A DNA stretch of 64,000 nt from Streptomyces klenkii. GTDB lineage: Bacteria > Actinomycetota > Actinomycetes > Streptomycetales > Streptomycetaceae. Below the pieces are notes generated by a model. That model was not told the origin of the DNA. It worked only from the letters and a program-made list of their open reading frames with translations, and ran no database searches. Both the position numbers and the translations under genes were made by a program. Of the stretch, positions 23,171 through 30,679 are shown in pieces (the first letter of the stretch is position 1; every line of letters starts with the position of its first letter). Location: assembly GCF_003626645.1 (NCBI RefSeq), contig NZ_RBAM01000010.1:1-64000 (forward strand). The letters run 5' to 3'.

Positions 23171-24018
23171 GACGCGCCCGTGGGGTCGCCGGGGGCGCCG
23201 ATCCGGAAGAACTCGCGGTAGAGAGGGAGCTGTTCGGTCAGCATCGGCTCGCCGTAATGCACAGGAAGGCCCGACTCCTCGGCGGCGCGGAGGAGAGCCG
23301 TGCGGCGCGGCTTCATGATGATGTCGGCGACGACGGTGCCGCGCGCGAGGCCTGCCGGGTCGAACGGCAGCGAGTCGTCCGGGCGCAGCCCCATCGGGGT
23401 GGCGTTGACCGTGATGTCGGCGGCCACGAGGCCCTTCGTGGCGGTGATCCGGCCGGGCCACCGTGCGGCGAGCCGGGCGGCGAGGCCGTCCGCGCGGGCC
23501 GGGTCCCGGTCCCAGACGGCGACGTCGGCCCCGGCGGCGAGCAGCGCCACGGCGATGGCGCTGCCCGCGCCGCCCGCTCCCGCCTGGGCGACGCGCGCCC
23601 CGCGCGGGTCGTACCCCGCCGCGCGCAGGCCCCGGACGAAGCCTTCCCCGTCGAAGTTCTCCGCGAGCCAGCGCCCGTCGGCGTCCTTGCGCATCGCGTT
23701 GGTGGAGGCGCTCAGCGCGGCGGTAGGGCTGACGTCGTCGGCGAACCGCAGGCAGGCCGCCTTGTGCGGGACGGTGATCAGCAGTCCGTCCAGGTTCACG
23801 GTCCTCCGGAGCCCCTGGAGGACCTCGGCGAGGCCCTCCGGGCGGACGTGGACCGGGACGAGGACGGCGTCGGTGCCGAGGCGCCGGAAGAGGGGGTTGA
23901 GGAGTCCCGGGGCCCGCACTTGTGCCACGGGGTCCCCGATGACCGCGAACAGCCGTGTCGTCCCCGAGATCTCCGGGCCGTCTGCGCCCGGGGCCGGCCC
24001 CGGTACGGAGTCACTCAT
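23167..24018 (-). CDS. mitT: Shikimate-dehydrogenase-like protein, aminoquinate/aminoshikimate dehydrogenase (MitT/RifI-like)
   Basis: 283 residues, ATG at 24018. AroE-like order: LFAVIGDPVAQVRAPGLLN (where SKSP is normal), GLLITVPHKAACL with the catalytic Lys, ENFDGEGFVRGL (NTDG region), the NADP site QAGAGGAGSAIAVAL, and VNATPMGL. The replaced SKSP motif fits an enzyme acting on amino analogues, as RifI in rifamycin biosynthesis. RifI is thought to balance aminoDHQ with aminoquinate/aminoshikimate and not to be essential for AHBA itself. It is coupled to the ROK kinase. A housekeeping AroE would normally keep the SxS motif. Confidence 0.8.
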   Translation of the reverse strand: MSDSVPGPAPGADGPEISGTTRLFAVIGDPVAQVRAPGLLNPLFRRLGTDAVLVPVHVRPEGLAEVLQGLRRTVNLDGLLITVPHKAACLRFADDVSPTAALSASTNAMRKDADGRWLAENFDGEGFVRGLRAAGYDPRGARVAQAGAGGAGSAIAVALLAAGADVAVWDRDPARADGLAARLAARWPGRITATKGLVAADITVNATPMGLRPDDSLPFDPAGLARGTVVADIIMKPRRTALLRAAEESGLPVHYGEPMLTEQLPLYREFFRIGAPGDPTGAS

Positions 24019-24070
24019 ACTGTTCGCCCTCCTCCCCCGGCCGGCAGGACGCCGGCCGGTCCCGTATCCC

Positions 24071-24568
24071 TCAGCGCAGCCAGGGCAGGTCGGCCCCCTC
24101 GCGGTCCAGCCCCGCCTCGATGGTCCGGCAGATGCTGTTCAGCTGGCCTGCCTGCTCCGGGGTCAGGCTGTCGAAGACCGCCGTGCGCACGGCGGCGGCA
24201 TGGCCGGGAGTCGCCCGCGCGACCATCTCCCGGCCGCTGTCCGTCAGGACGGCCTCCTGGCCCCGCCGGTCGCCCGGGCACGCCTCGCGGCGCGCCCAGC
24301 CGAGCTTCTCCAGGCGGGCGACGGCGTGCGACAGCCGCGGCCGGGTGATCTTGGCGCGGCGTGCCAGCTCGGTCATGCGCATCCGCCGGCGCGGGGCCTC
24401 GGAGAGCAGGAAGAGCAGCCCGTAGTAGAGGTGGGGCACGCCCTCCTGCCGTTGCAGGCAGCGGTCCAGGTAGTCCTCCACCAGCCGGGTGGCGTGCACG
24501 AAGTTCCGCCAGGTGTGCTCCTGCTCGCCGGTGAGCCGGCCCGGCACGGGCGGCGCGTCAGGGCTCAC
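24071..24568 (-). CDS. MarR-family regulator
   Basis: 165 residues from a GTG at 24568, overlapping the transporter stop (GTGA). A winged helix is visible: MRMTELARRAKITRPRLSHAVARLEKLGWARREACPGDRRGQEAVLTDSG in two parts, with the DRRG wing typical of MarR. Such proteins repress transporters until a ligand, often the antibiotic, binds. Coupling to the Mct-like exporter suggests it senses mitomycin or an intermediate. It may correspond to the MmcW regulator of the S. lavendulae cluster; that assignment is from memory of gene content and is uncertain. A dyad upstream of the exporter is a candidate target. Confidence 0.85.
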   Translation of the reverse strand: MSPDAPPVPGRLTGEQEHTWRNFVHATRLVEDYLDRCLQRQEGVPHLYYGLLFLLSEAPRRRMRMTELARRAKITRPRLSHAVARLEKLGWARREACPGDRRGQEAVLTDSGREMVARATPGHAAAVRTAVFDSLTPEQAGQLNSICRTIEAGLDREGADLPWLR

Positions 24569-26010
24569 GAGACCTCCTGGGAGGTCTGCCGGGACTTGGG
24601 CAGGAACACGATGGCGAGCATGCTCACCACGATGATCACACCGGACACGAGGAACGCGCGCCCGTACCCTTCGGCCAGCGCCTCGGGTCCGCCCCCGGCA
24701 CCGGCCGTGCGGCTCGCCGCGACCGAGGCGAGGACGGACAGCCCCAGCGCGCCGCCCATGGTGCGCGAGGTGTTGGCGAGCCCCGCCACGAGCCCCGACT
24801 CGGACGGGCCGACGCCGGAGGTGGCGAAGACCGCCAGCAGCGTCATCATCAGGCCCGCGCCGAAGGAGAAGGCGATGCCGGGCCCCAGCAGGGTGCCCAG
24901 GAACGTGCCGTCGGCCCCCATGACGGACTGCCAGAAGAATCCCGCTGCCGTCAGCAGGCCTGCGAGCGCGAGCAGGACGCGCCCCTCGACCAGGCGCATG
25001 ATCCGGGGCGCGAACTGTGCGGAGAGGATGATGGAGGCGGTGTGCGGCAGCAGGGCGAGGCCGGTCTCGACGGCCGAGTAGCCCAGGACGTTCTGCATGT
25101 AGAGCGAGAGGAAGTACCACATCGCGTAGAAGGCCATGCCGCTGATCACGGTGATGACGTTGGCCACGGACACCGTCCGTACGCGGAAGATGCCGAGGGG
25201 CGTCAGCGGCTCGCGCGCCCGGCGCTCCACGGCGATGAAGGCCAGGAGCGCGATGACACCGGCGAGCAGGGGCACGAACGACCGGGCCGAACTCCAGCCG
25301 TGCGTCTCGCTCTGCGAGATGCCGAAGGCCAGGCTTCCCACGCCCAGCGTCGCCAGCACCGCTCCGGGCAGGTCCAGCCGGCGCGCCGCGGCGTCACCGC
25401 TCCTGTTCTCCGCGAGCCACACCGCCGACGCCACGATCACGACGAGGCCCAGCGGGACGTTGATGAGCAGGACCCAGCGCCAGGACAGGTAGTCGGTGAG
25501 CAGGCCGCCGATGAGGCCGCCGGCCGCGCCGCCTCCCGTGCCCACCGCCGTCCACGCGGCGACGGCCCGGACCCGGCCGCTCCCCTCGGGGAACGTCGTC
25601 GTGAGGATGGTCAGGGTGGCGGGCGACAGCACGGCGGCCCCGATGCCCTGGAGGGCGCGGGCCACGATGAGCATCCACGGTGACTGGGCGAGGCCGCCCA
25701 GCAGGCTCGCCGCCGTGAACACCCCCAGCCCGAGGAGGAACACCTTCTTGCGGCCGAAGAGATCGGAGAACCGGCCGCCCAGCAGCAGGAACCCGGCGAA
25801 GGTGATGACGTAGGCGTTGACCACCCACTGCAAGCTCGCTTCACCGATGCCGAGGCCCGAACGGATGGACGGCAGGGCGACGTTGATCACCGAGACGTCG
25901 AGGATGACGACGAACTGCCCTACGCACGCGGCCAGTACAGCCACCCATGCCGGCCCTGCACTGCGTCGCCCGGTCCGGGGGGAGTCCAGCCCGGAAGTTA
26001 AGTGTGACAT
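24565..26010 (-). CDS. mct: MFS DHA2-family drug exporter, mitomycin translocase (Mct-like)
   Basis: 481 residues, ATG at 26010 behind AGGAGGATG. Fourteen hydrophobic segments are expected; the DHA2 signatures are clear: ILDVSVINVALPSI in TM1, LLLGGRFSDLFGRKKVF in loop 2-3, ARALQGIGAAVLSPATL (motif C region) and WRWVLLINVPLG. The size is close to the roughly 484 residues recalled for Mct, the mitomycin exporter that gives resistance with Mrd. Location among mit/mmc genes and linkage to a MarR regulator support this. Alternative: another proton-driven drug pump. Confidence 0.8.
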   Translation of the reverse strand: MSHLTSGLDSPRTGRRSAGPAWVAVLAACVGQFVVILDVSVINVALPSIRSGLGIGEASLQWVVNAYVITFAGFLLLGGRFSDLFGRKKVFLLGLGVFTAASLLGGLAQSPWMLIVARALQGIGAAVLSPATLTILTTTFPEGSGRVRAVAAWTAVGTGGGAAGGLIGGLLTDYLSWRWVLLINVPLGLVVIVASAVWLAENRSGDAAARRLDLPGAVLATLGVGSLAFGISQSETHGWSSARSFVPLLAGVIALLAFIAVERRAREPLTPLGIFRVRTVSVANVITVISGMAFYAMWYFLSLYMQNVLGYSAVETGLALLPHTASIILSAQFAPRIMRLVEGRVLLALAGLLTAAGFFWQSVMGADGTFLGTLLGPGIAFSFGAGLMMTLLAVFATSGVGPSESGLVAGLANTSRTMGGALGLSVLASVAASRTAGAGGGPEALAEGYGRAFLVSGVIIVVSMLAIVFLPKSRQTSQEVS

Positions 26011-26046
26011 GGGACGCCATCCTCCTCAGTGTGCGCCGGCTACTCA

Positions 26047-26065
26047 ATCGGACCACCGGACCGAT
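26047..26065 (-). promoter_or_regulatory. Candidate MarR operator upstream of mct
   Basis: An imperfect 19-bp dyad, ATCGGACC-ACC-GGACCGAT with two mismatched pairs, lies 37 bases upstream of the mct start. Its size and position suit a MarR dimer repressing the mct-marR-mitT-mitS transcript. Just beyond, the 10-mer TCGCTACGGG is repeated at 26125 and 26137, after the cysN stop. No clear -10/-35 was assigned. Confidence 0.35.
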
Positions 26066-26148
26066 GAGCTCATCCTTCAGAACTAGGCCTTCCGGAAAGG
26101 GCGTTCGGAGCAGCTCCACGGGACTCGCTACGGGTTTCGCTACGGGAT

Positions 26149-27426
26149 TCAACGAGTGTCCATCACTCCGCCCGCCAGGGTGGTGCCGTCGGCGGGGTCG
26201 ATGAGGAGGAAGGAGCCGGTGTGGCGGGAGGTGGCGTAGGGGTCGAGGGCGAGGGGCTCGGCGGTGCGGAGGGTGACGCGGCCGATGTCGTTGGCGTTGA
26301 GGCGGCCGGGATTGGGGTGCTGGGAGAGGTCTTCGAGGGTGAGGCGGGAGGGGATGTCCTTGACGAGGGCGCGGACAGTGCGGGTGATGTGTTTGAGCAG
26401 GACGCGGGCGCCGGGGAGGAGCGGCTGGTCGGCAAGGTGGCAGACGGTGGCTTCGACGTCCTGGGTGATCTGCGGGGCGCTGGCGGCGGGGGTGATGAGG
26501 TCGCCGCGGGAGACGTCGAGGTCGTCGGCGAGGTGGAGGGTGATGGACTGGGGCGCCCAGGCGATGTCGGCGCTGTGGCCGAGGGTGTCGATGGCGGTAA
26601 TGGTACTGGTGTGCCCTGATGGCAGGACGGTGACGACGTCGCCGACGCGCAGGACGCCGGAGGTGATCCGGCCGGCGTAGCCGCGGTAGTCCGGGTGGGT
26701 GGTGGTCTGGGGCCTGATCGTGTACTGGACGGGGAAGCGTGCGGGTTCGGCGGCCGGGTCGGTGACCACCGGCACCGTCTCCAGGTACTCCAGGACGGTG
26801 GGGCCGCCGTACCAGTCCATGTGCGCGGAGGGGGTGACGACATTGTCTCCCGCGAGGGCGGAGACTGGGACGGCCGTCACCTCGCAGACACCGAGCCCGC
26901 GCGCGTAGGCGGTGAACTCGGCGGCGATGGCGGCGAAGACGGCCTCCGCGTAGCCCACGAGGTCCATCTTGTTGACCGCCAGCAGGACGTACGGGACACG
27001 CAGGAGCGCTGCTACGGCGAGATGCCGGCGGGTCTGCTCCACCACGCCGTTGCGGGCGTCGACGAGGACGACGGCGGTTTGGGCGGTGGAGGCGCCGGTG
27101 ACCATGTTGCGGGTGTACTGCACGTGGCCCGGAGTGTCGGCGAGGATGAAACGGCGGCGGGGAGTGGCGAAGTAGCGGTAGGCGACGTCGATGGTGATGC
27201 CCTGCTCGCGCTCAGCGCGCAGGCCGTCGGTCAGCAGGGCCAGGTCGGGGGCGCCGGTGCCGCGGTCGCGGGAAGCGTGTGCGAGGGCTTCGAGCTGGTC
27301 GGTCAGGACGGATTTGGAGTCGTGCAGGAGGCGGCCGACGAGGGTGGATTTGCCGTCGTCGACGGAGCCGGCGGTGGCGAACCGCAGCAGCGACGTCGCC
27401 GCATCATCAGTCACAGACGTGGTCAT
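26149..27426 (-). CDS. cysN: Sulfate adenylyltransferase GTPase subunit (CysN)
   Basis: 425 residues, ATG at 27426, two bases after the cysD stop. The translation-factor-like GTPase motifs are intact: G1 GSVDDGKST, switch region GITIDVAYRYF, G3 ADTPGHVQYTRNM and G4 NKMDLV, followed by two beta-barrel domains. With CysD it makes APS from ATP and sulfate, using GTP hydrolysis to drive the reaction. It is the last gene of mmcT-cysC-cysD-cysN. There is no fused APS kinase, since that is separate here. Activation genes within a mitomycin cluster imply demand for activated sulfate (see findings). Confidence 0.95.
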   Translation of the reverse strand: MTTSVTDDAATSLLRFATAGSVDDGKSTLVGRLLHDSKSVLTDQLEALAHASRDRGTGAPDLALLTDGLRAEREQGITIDVAYRYFATPRRRFILADTPGHVQYTRNMVTGASTAQTAVVLVDARNGVVEQTRRHLAVAALLRVPYVLLAVNKMDLVGYAEAVFAAIAAEFTAYARGLGVCEVTAVPVSALAGDNVVTPSAHMDWYGGPTVLEYLETVPVVTDPAAEPARFPVQYTIRPQTTTHPDYRGYAGRITSGVLRVGDVVTVLPSGHTSTITAIDTLGHSADIAWAPQSITLHLADDLDVSRGDLITPAASAPQITQDVEATVCHLADQPLLPGARVLLKHITRTVRALVKDIPSRLTLEDLSQHPNPGRLNANDIGRVTLRTAEPLALDPYATSRHTGSFLLIDPADGTTLAGGVMDTR

Positions 27427-27428
27427 GG

Positions 27429-28349
27429 TTAGAAATACCCCTCGCGCTTACGGTCTTCCATCGCGGCCTCGGAGAGCCTGTCGTCAGCTCTGCTCGCGCC
27501 GCGCTCGGTCAGACGGGACGCAGTGATCTCGGCAATGACCTCGGCGACCGTGGCCGCGGTGGAGTCGACGGCGCCGGTGCAGGACATGTCACCGACCGTC
27601 CGGTAACGCACCTTCCGCCGCACCACGCTCTCCCCCTCACGCGGGCCGCCCCAGTCGCCGGGAGCCAGCCACATCCCGTCCCGGGCGAAGACCTCCCGCT
27701 CATGCGCGAAGTAGATCGAGGGCAGCTCGATCTTCTCCCGCGCGATGTACTGCCACACATCCAGCTCAGTGAAATTCGACAGCGGAAAGACCCGTACATG
27801 CTCCCCGGGGGCGTGGCGGCCGTTGTACAGCTGCCACAGCTCCGGGCGCTGCCGGCGCGGATCCCAACCACCGAACTCATCCCGCAGGGAGAACACCCGC
27901 TCCTTGGCGCGGGCCTTCTCCTCATCCCGCCGCCCACCACCGAACACCGCATCAAAGCGATGCGCCCCGATCGCCTCCAGCAACGGCACGGTCTGCAAAG
28001 GATTACGCGTCCCGTCCGGCCGCTCCCGCACCCGCCCCGCATCGATCGCCTCCTGCACCGACGCCACATGCAAGCGCAGACCCCGCCCGGCCACCACCCG
28101 GTCCCGGTACGCCATCACCTCAGGAAAGTTATGGCCGGTATCCACATGCAACAGACCGAACGGAGGCATCGCGGGCGCGAACGCCTTCAGCGCCAGGTGC
28201 AGCATCACGATGGAGTCCTTGCCGCCGGAGAACAGCAGCACCGGCCGCTCGAACTCCCCCGCCACCTCCCGGAAGACGTGCACCGCCTCCGACTCCAGCA
28301 CGTCCAGATGCGACAAGACATACGGATCGGCAGAGACATGCGCGTTCAT
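27429..28349 (-). CDS. cysD: Sulfate adenylyltransferase subunit 2 (CysD)
   Basis: 306 residues, ATG at 28349 overlapping the cysC stop (ATGA). The PP-loop-type ATP-binding motif LFSGGKDSIVMLHLA is at the N-terminus, HVDTGHNFPEV follows, and the C-terminus ends DRLSEAAMEDRKREGYF, the standard CysD ending. It forms the catalytic half of ATP sulfurylase with CysN. The reading frame is complete with normal length. No cysH, sulfite reductase or sulfate transporter gene accompanies it, which separates it from a normal cysteine-assimilation operon. Confidence 0.95.
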   Translation of the reverse strand: MNAHVSADPYVLSHLDVLESEAVHVFREVAGEFERPVLLFSGGKDSIVMLHLALKAFAPAMPPFGLLHVDTGHNFPEVMAYRDRVVAGRGLRLHVASVQEAIDAGRVRERPDGTRNPLQTVPLLEAIGAHRFDAVFGGGRRDEEKARAKERVFSLRDEFGGWDPRRQRPELWQLYNGRHAPGEHVRVFPLSNFTELDVWQYIAREKIELPSIYFAHEREVFARDGMWLAPGDWGGPREGESVVRRKVRYRTVGDMSCTGAVDSTAATVAEVIAEITASRLTERGASRADDRLSEAAMEDRKREGYF

Positions 28350-28930
28350 GCGAGTTCCTTCGCGTGCAGGAGCCGGAGCACAACGTGCGCGGACTCCTCG
28401 ACGCTCTGTTCATGCGCGGCGATCCGCAGGTCCGGGTCGGCCGGCACCTCGTACGGATCGTCCACGCCCGTCAGCCCGGACAGCTCGCCCGCCGCCTGCC
28501 GGGCGTACAGGCCCTTCACGTCGCGGGCCGAGCACACCTCCAGCGGGGTGGCGACGTGCACCTCCAGGTAGGCGGTGCCGGAGGCCTCGTGGCGTTTGCG
28601 CACGGCCTCCCTGCTGTCGGCGTAGGGGGCGATGACCGGCACCAGGGCGACGATGCCGTTGCGGGCCAGGACCTCGGCGATCAGACCGACCCGCTGGACG
28701 TTGGTGTACCGGTCCTCGCGCGAGAAGCCCAGGTCCGCGTTGAGCACCGCGCGGTTCTCGTCGCCGTCCAGCACCTCCACCCGCCGTCCCGCGCCGCGCA
28801 GCCGTACGGCCAGCGCCCGGGCGATGGTGGTCTTGCCCGCGCTCGGCAGGCCCGTCAGCCACACGGTGGCGCCCGGCCAGCACGTGCAGAAGGGGTGGAA
28901 GGAGTGCGAGGAGGAATGAGAGGTGGTCAT
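28346..28930 (-). CDS. cysC: Adenylylsulfate kinase (CysC)
   Basis: 194 residues, ATG at 28930 overlapping the mmcT stop (ATGA). Walker A GLPSAGKTTIARAL, VLDGDENRAVLNADLGFSREDR and the APS-binding region VRKRHEASGTAYLEVHV, CSARDVKGLYARQAAG are as in CysC. It phosphorylates APS to PAPS, the universal sulfo donor. The canonical DGD motif is kept. Direct translational coupling to the mitomycin hydroxylase gene upstream strongly ties PAPS supply to the cluster. No PAPS sulfotransferase of the usual P-loop type was recognised in the window. Confidence 0.95.
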   Translation of the reverse strand: MTTSHSSSHSFHPFCTCWPGATVWLTGLPSAGKTTIARALAVRLRGAGRRVEVLDGDENRAVLNADLGFSREDRYTNVQRVGLIAEVLARNGIVALVPVIAPYADSREAVRKRHEASGTAYLEVHVATPLEVCSARDVKGLYARQAAGELSGLTGVDDPYEVPADPDLRIAAHEQSVEESAHVVLRLLHAKELA

Positions 28931-30612
28931 CCGTCGCTCCCGGTTCGCCGAGTCGTGGTGTACGCGATGTGTGCCCGGTCCCGTACCGGCAGGGACAGCA
29001 TTCGTTCCGCAACGGAGACGAGGAGCGCGTGGGCCCGCTCCGGTCCGGGCGGGACGGCGCCCGTCGTGCGCCAGGCCACCATGCCGTCCGGCCGTACGAG
29101 TACGGCTCCCGCGGGCCCGGTCCCGCAGACCGCGGTGAAGGTCGCGGAGGGGTCGTCGAGGTCGCCGCCGGCGGGGGCCACGTGCAGGCCGCGTACGGGA
29201 AGGCCGGTCGCGTCGGCGAGGCGGTCGGCCGCCCGTGCCCAGGCCGGGTGGGCCGCGAGGAGGGTGAGGCGGCCGTGGCAGAGGTCCAGTGTGGAGACTT
29301 CGGTGCCTGCGGCGGTGCGCAGCCACAGGTGCGGCAGCCGGGTGCCGGGGTCCGCCCGCAGGGCGAAGGTCCCGGGGAACGCCGGGCCGGGCGGGGCGCC
29401 GAGGACGGCGGTGGAGCGGTAGCGGTACCCCATGATCAGCGTCCGGGGGTCGCAGAGGGTGGCGCCGCCGAGGGTCTGCGGGGGGACGCCGTCGAGGAGC
29501 ATGGACTGCTGTGCCGTCGCGGTTCCCACGGGCCTGCGCTCCTGGTCGTAGGTGGCGAGGAGTCCGGGACCCGCCCACGCTCCGATGACGGCGGCGAGCT
29601 TCCAGGCGAGGTTGTGCGCGTCCTGGAAGCCGACGTTGGATCCGTAGCCGCCCGACGGGGGGTGGAGGTGTGCCGCGTCCCCGATGAGGAAGACCGGTCC
29701 GGCGCGGTAGCGGGCCGCAATGCGGTGCCGGGCTCGCCAGTGGAAGACGGTGCGTATCTCCGCGTCGGCGTGTTCGTCTCCGATCGCGGCCAGGACGAGT
29801 GCGCGGCAGGTCCGTTCCGCGTAGGTGCCGTCCGGCTCGGCGAGCGCCGGGTCGTGGTCCACGGCGGCGCACCAGTGGTCCGGGGTGTTGAGTTCCATCA
29901 CGGCGCCGTCGAACCCAGGGTTGCGGATCATGCACATGAAGAACCGGCGTGTCCTGTCCCAGGCGCCGGGGGCGGCGCGGAAGAGGATGCTCACGCGGTG
30001 GGCGAGCGTGCCGTGCCCTTCGCGGGAGATGCCGACGCGTTCGGGAATGCCGCCCCGGGCGCCGTCGGCGGCGACGACGTACCGGGCGTCGACGGTGTAG
30101 GAGCGTCCGGTGGCGCCGGCGCGGATGACGGCCCGCGCGCCGTCGGGGCCCGTGCGCAGGCCGGTGAGCTCGTGCCCGAAGCGCACGTCGGCGCCGTTGC
30201 GGGCGGCGGCCGCGGCGAGGAGGGGTTCCATGCGGTCCTGGCCGCACCAGAAGGGGGCGCAGGGGCCGGGGACGGCCAGCTCCTCCTCGCCGGTCTCCAG
30301 CACTTCGGCGTGGGGCAGGCCGGCGAGGGAGGCGGCGCCGAGGACGACCCTGGGCAGGAAGCGGGCGGGCCGGTCCCGGGCCCGGGGGTCGCCTTCCCGC
30401 ACCACTTCGAACCCGGCCCGGCGGATCTCCTCCTCCAGGCCGGCCTCGCGGAACAGTTCCATGGAGCGCCGGCTGACGTGGGTGGCGCGCGGTACCGCGG
30501 AGGTGGTGGTGTGCCGTTCGACGAGCAGGCAGCGTACGCCGTGGCGGGCGAGGAAGAGCGCCGTCGCCAGGCCCGTCGGCCCTCCTCCGACGACGAGCAC
30601 CGGGACGTCCAC
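28927..30612 (-). CDS. mmcT: FAD-dependent aromatic monooxygenase (MmcT)
   Basis: 561 residues from a GTG at 30612 with GGGAGGAGA upstream. Class A flavin hydroxylase motifs: VLVVGGGPTGLATALFLA for FAD, VVAADGARGGIPE (DG fingerprint), and VFLIGDAAHLHPPSGG followed by NVGFQDAHNLAWKL. The C-terminus has a thioredoxin-like tail as in phenol-hydroxylase relatives. In the mitomycin cluster MmcT is a hydroxylase that probably oxidises the aromatic ring toward the quinone. It follows mmcS by 67 bases and is overlapped by cysC, so it bridges the tailoring and sulfate-activation genes. Confidence 0.85.
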   Translation of the reverse strand: MDVPVLVVGGGPTGLATALFLARHGVRCLLVERHTTTSAVPRATHVSRRSMELFREAGLEEEIRRAGFEVVREGDPRARDRPARFLPRVVLGAASLAGLPHAEVLETGEEELAVPGPCAPFWCGQDRMEPLLAAAAARNGADVRFGHELTGLRTGPDGARAVIRAGATGRSYTVDARYVVAADGARGGIPERVGISREGHGTLAHRVSILFRAAPGAWDRTRRFFMCMIRNPGFDGAVMELNTPDHWCAAVDHDPALAEPDGTYAERTCRALVLAAIGDEHADAEIRTVFHWRARHRIAARYRAGPVFLIGDAAHLHPPSGGYGSNVGFQDAHNLAWKLAAVIGAWAGPGLLATYDQERRPVGTATAQQSMLLDGVPPQTLGGATLCDPRTLIMGYRYRSTAVLGAPPGPAFPGTFALRADPGTRLPHLWLRTAAGTEVSTLDLCHGRLTLLAAHPAWARAADRLADATGLPVRGLHVAPAGGDLDDPSATFTAVCGTGPAGAVLVRPDGMVAWRTTGAVPPGPERAHALLVSVAERMLSLPVRDRAHIAYTTTRRTGSDG

Positions 30613-30679
30613 CGCTGGGGTCTCCTCCCTGTCTCGGGGATGCCTGTCCCCGAAGTGCCTGTCTCCGGCATACGGCCCG

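Noticed and set aside
22349..25081. Long plus-strand open frames opposite mitS to mct
   Set aside because: They are antisense to recognised genes and show no protein motif; high GC makes such frames common.
26149..28930. Housekeeping cysteine-assimilation operon
   Set aside because: The order C-D-N is the usual one, but cysH, sulfite reductase and transporter genes are absent and cysC overlaps mmcT, so it belongs to the cluster run.
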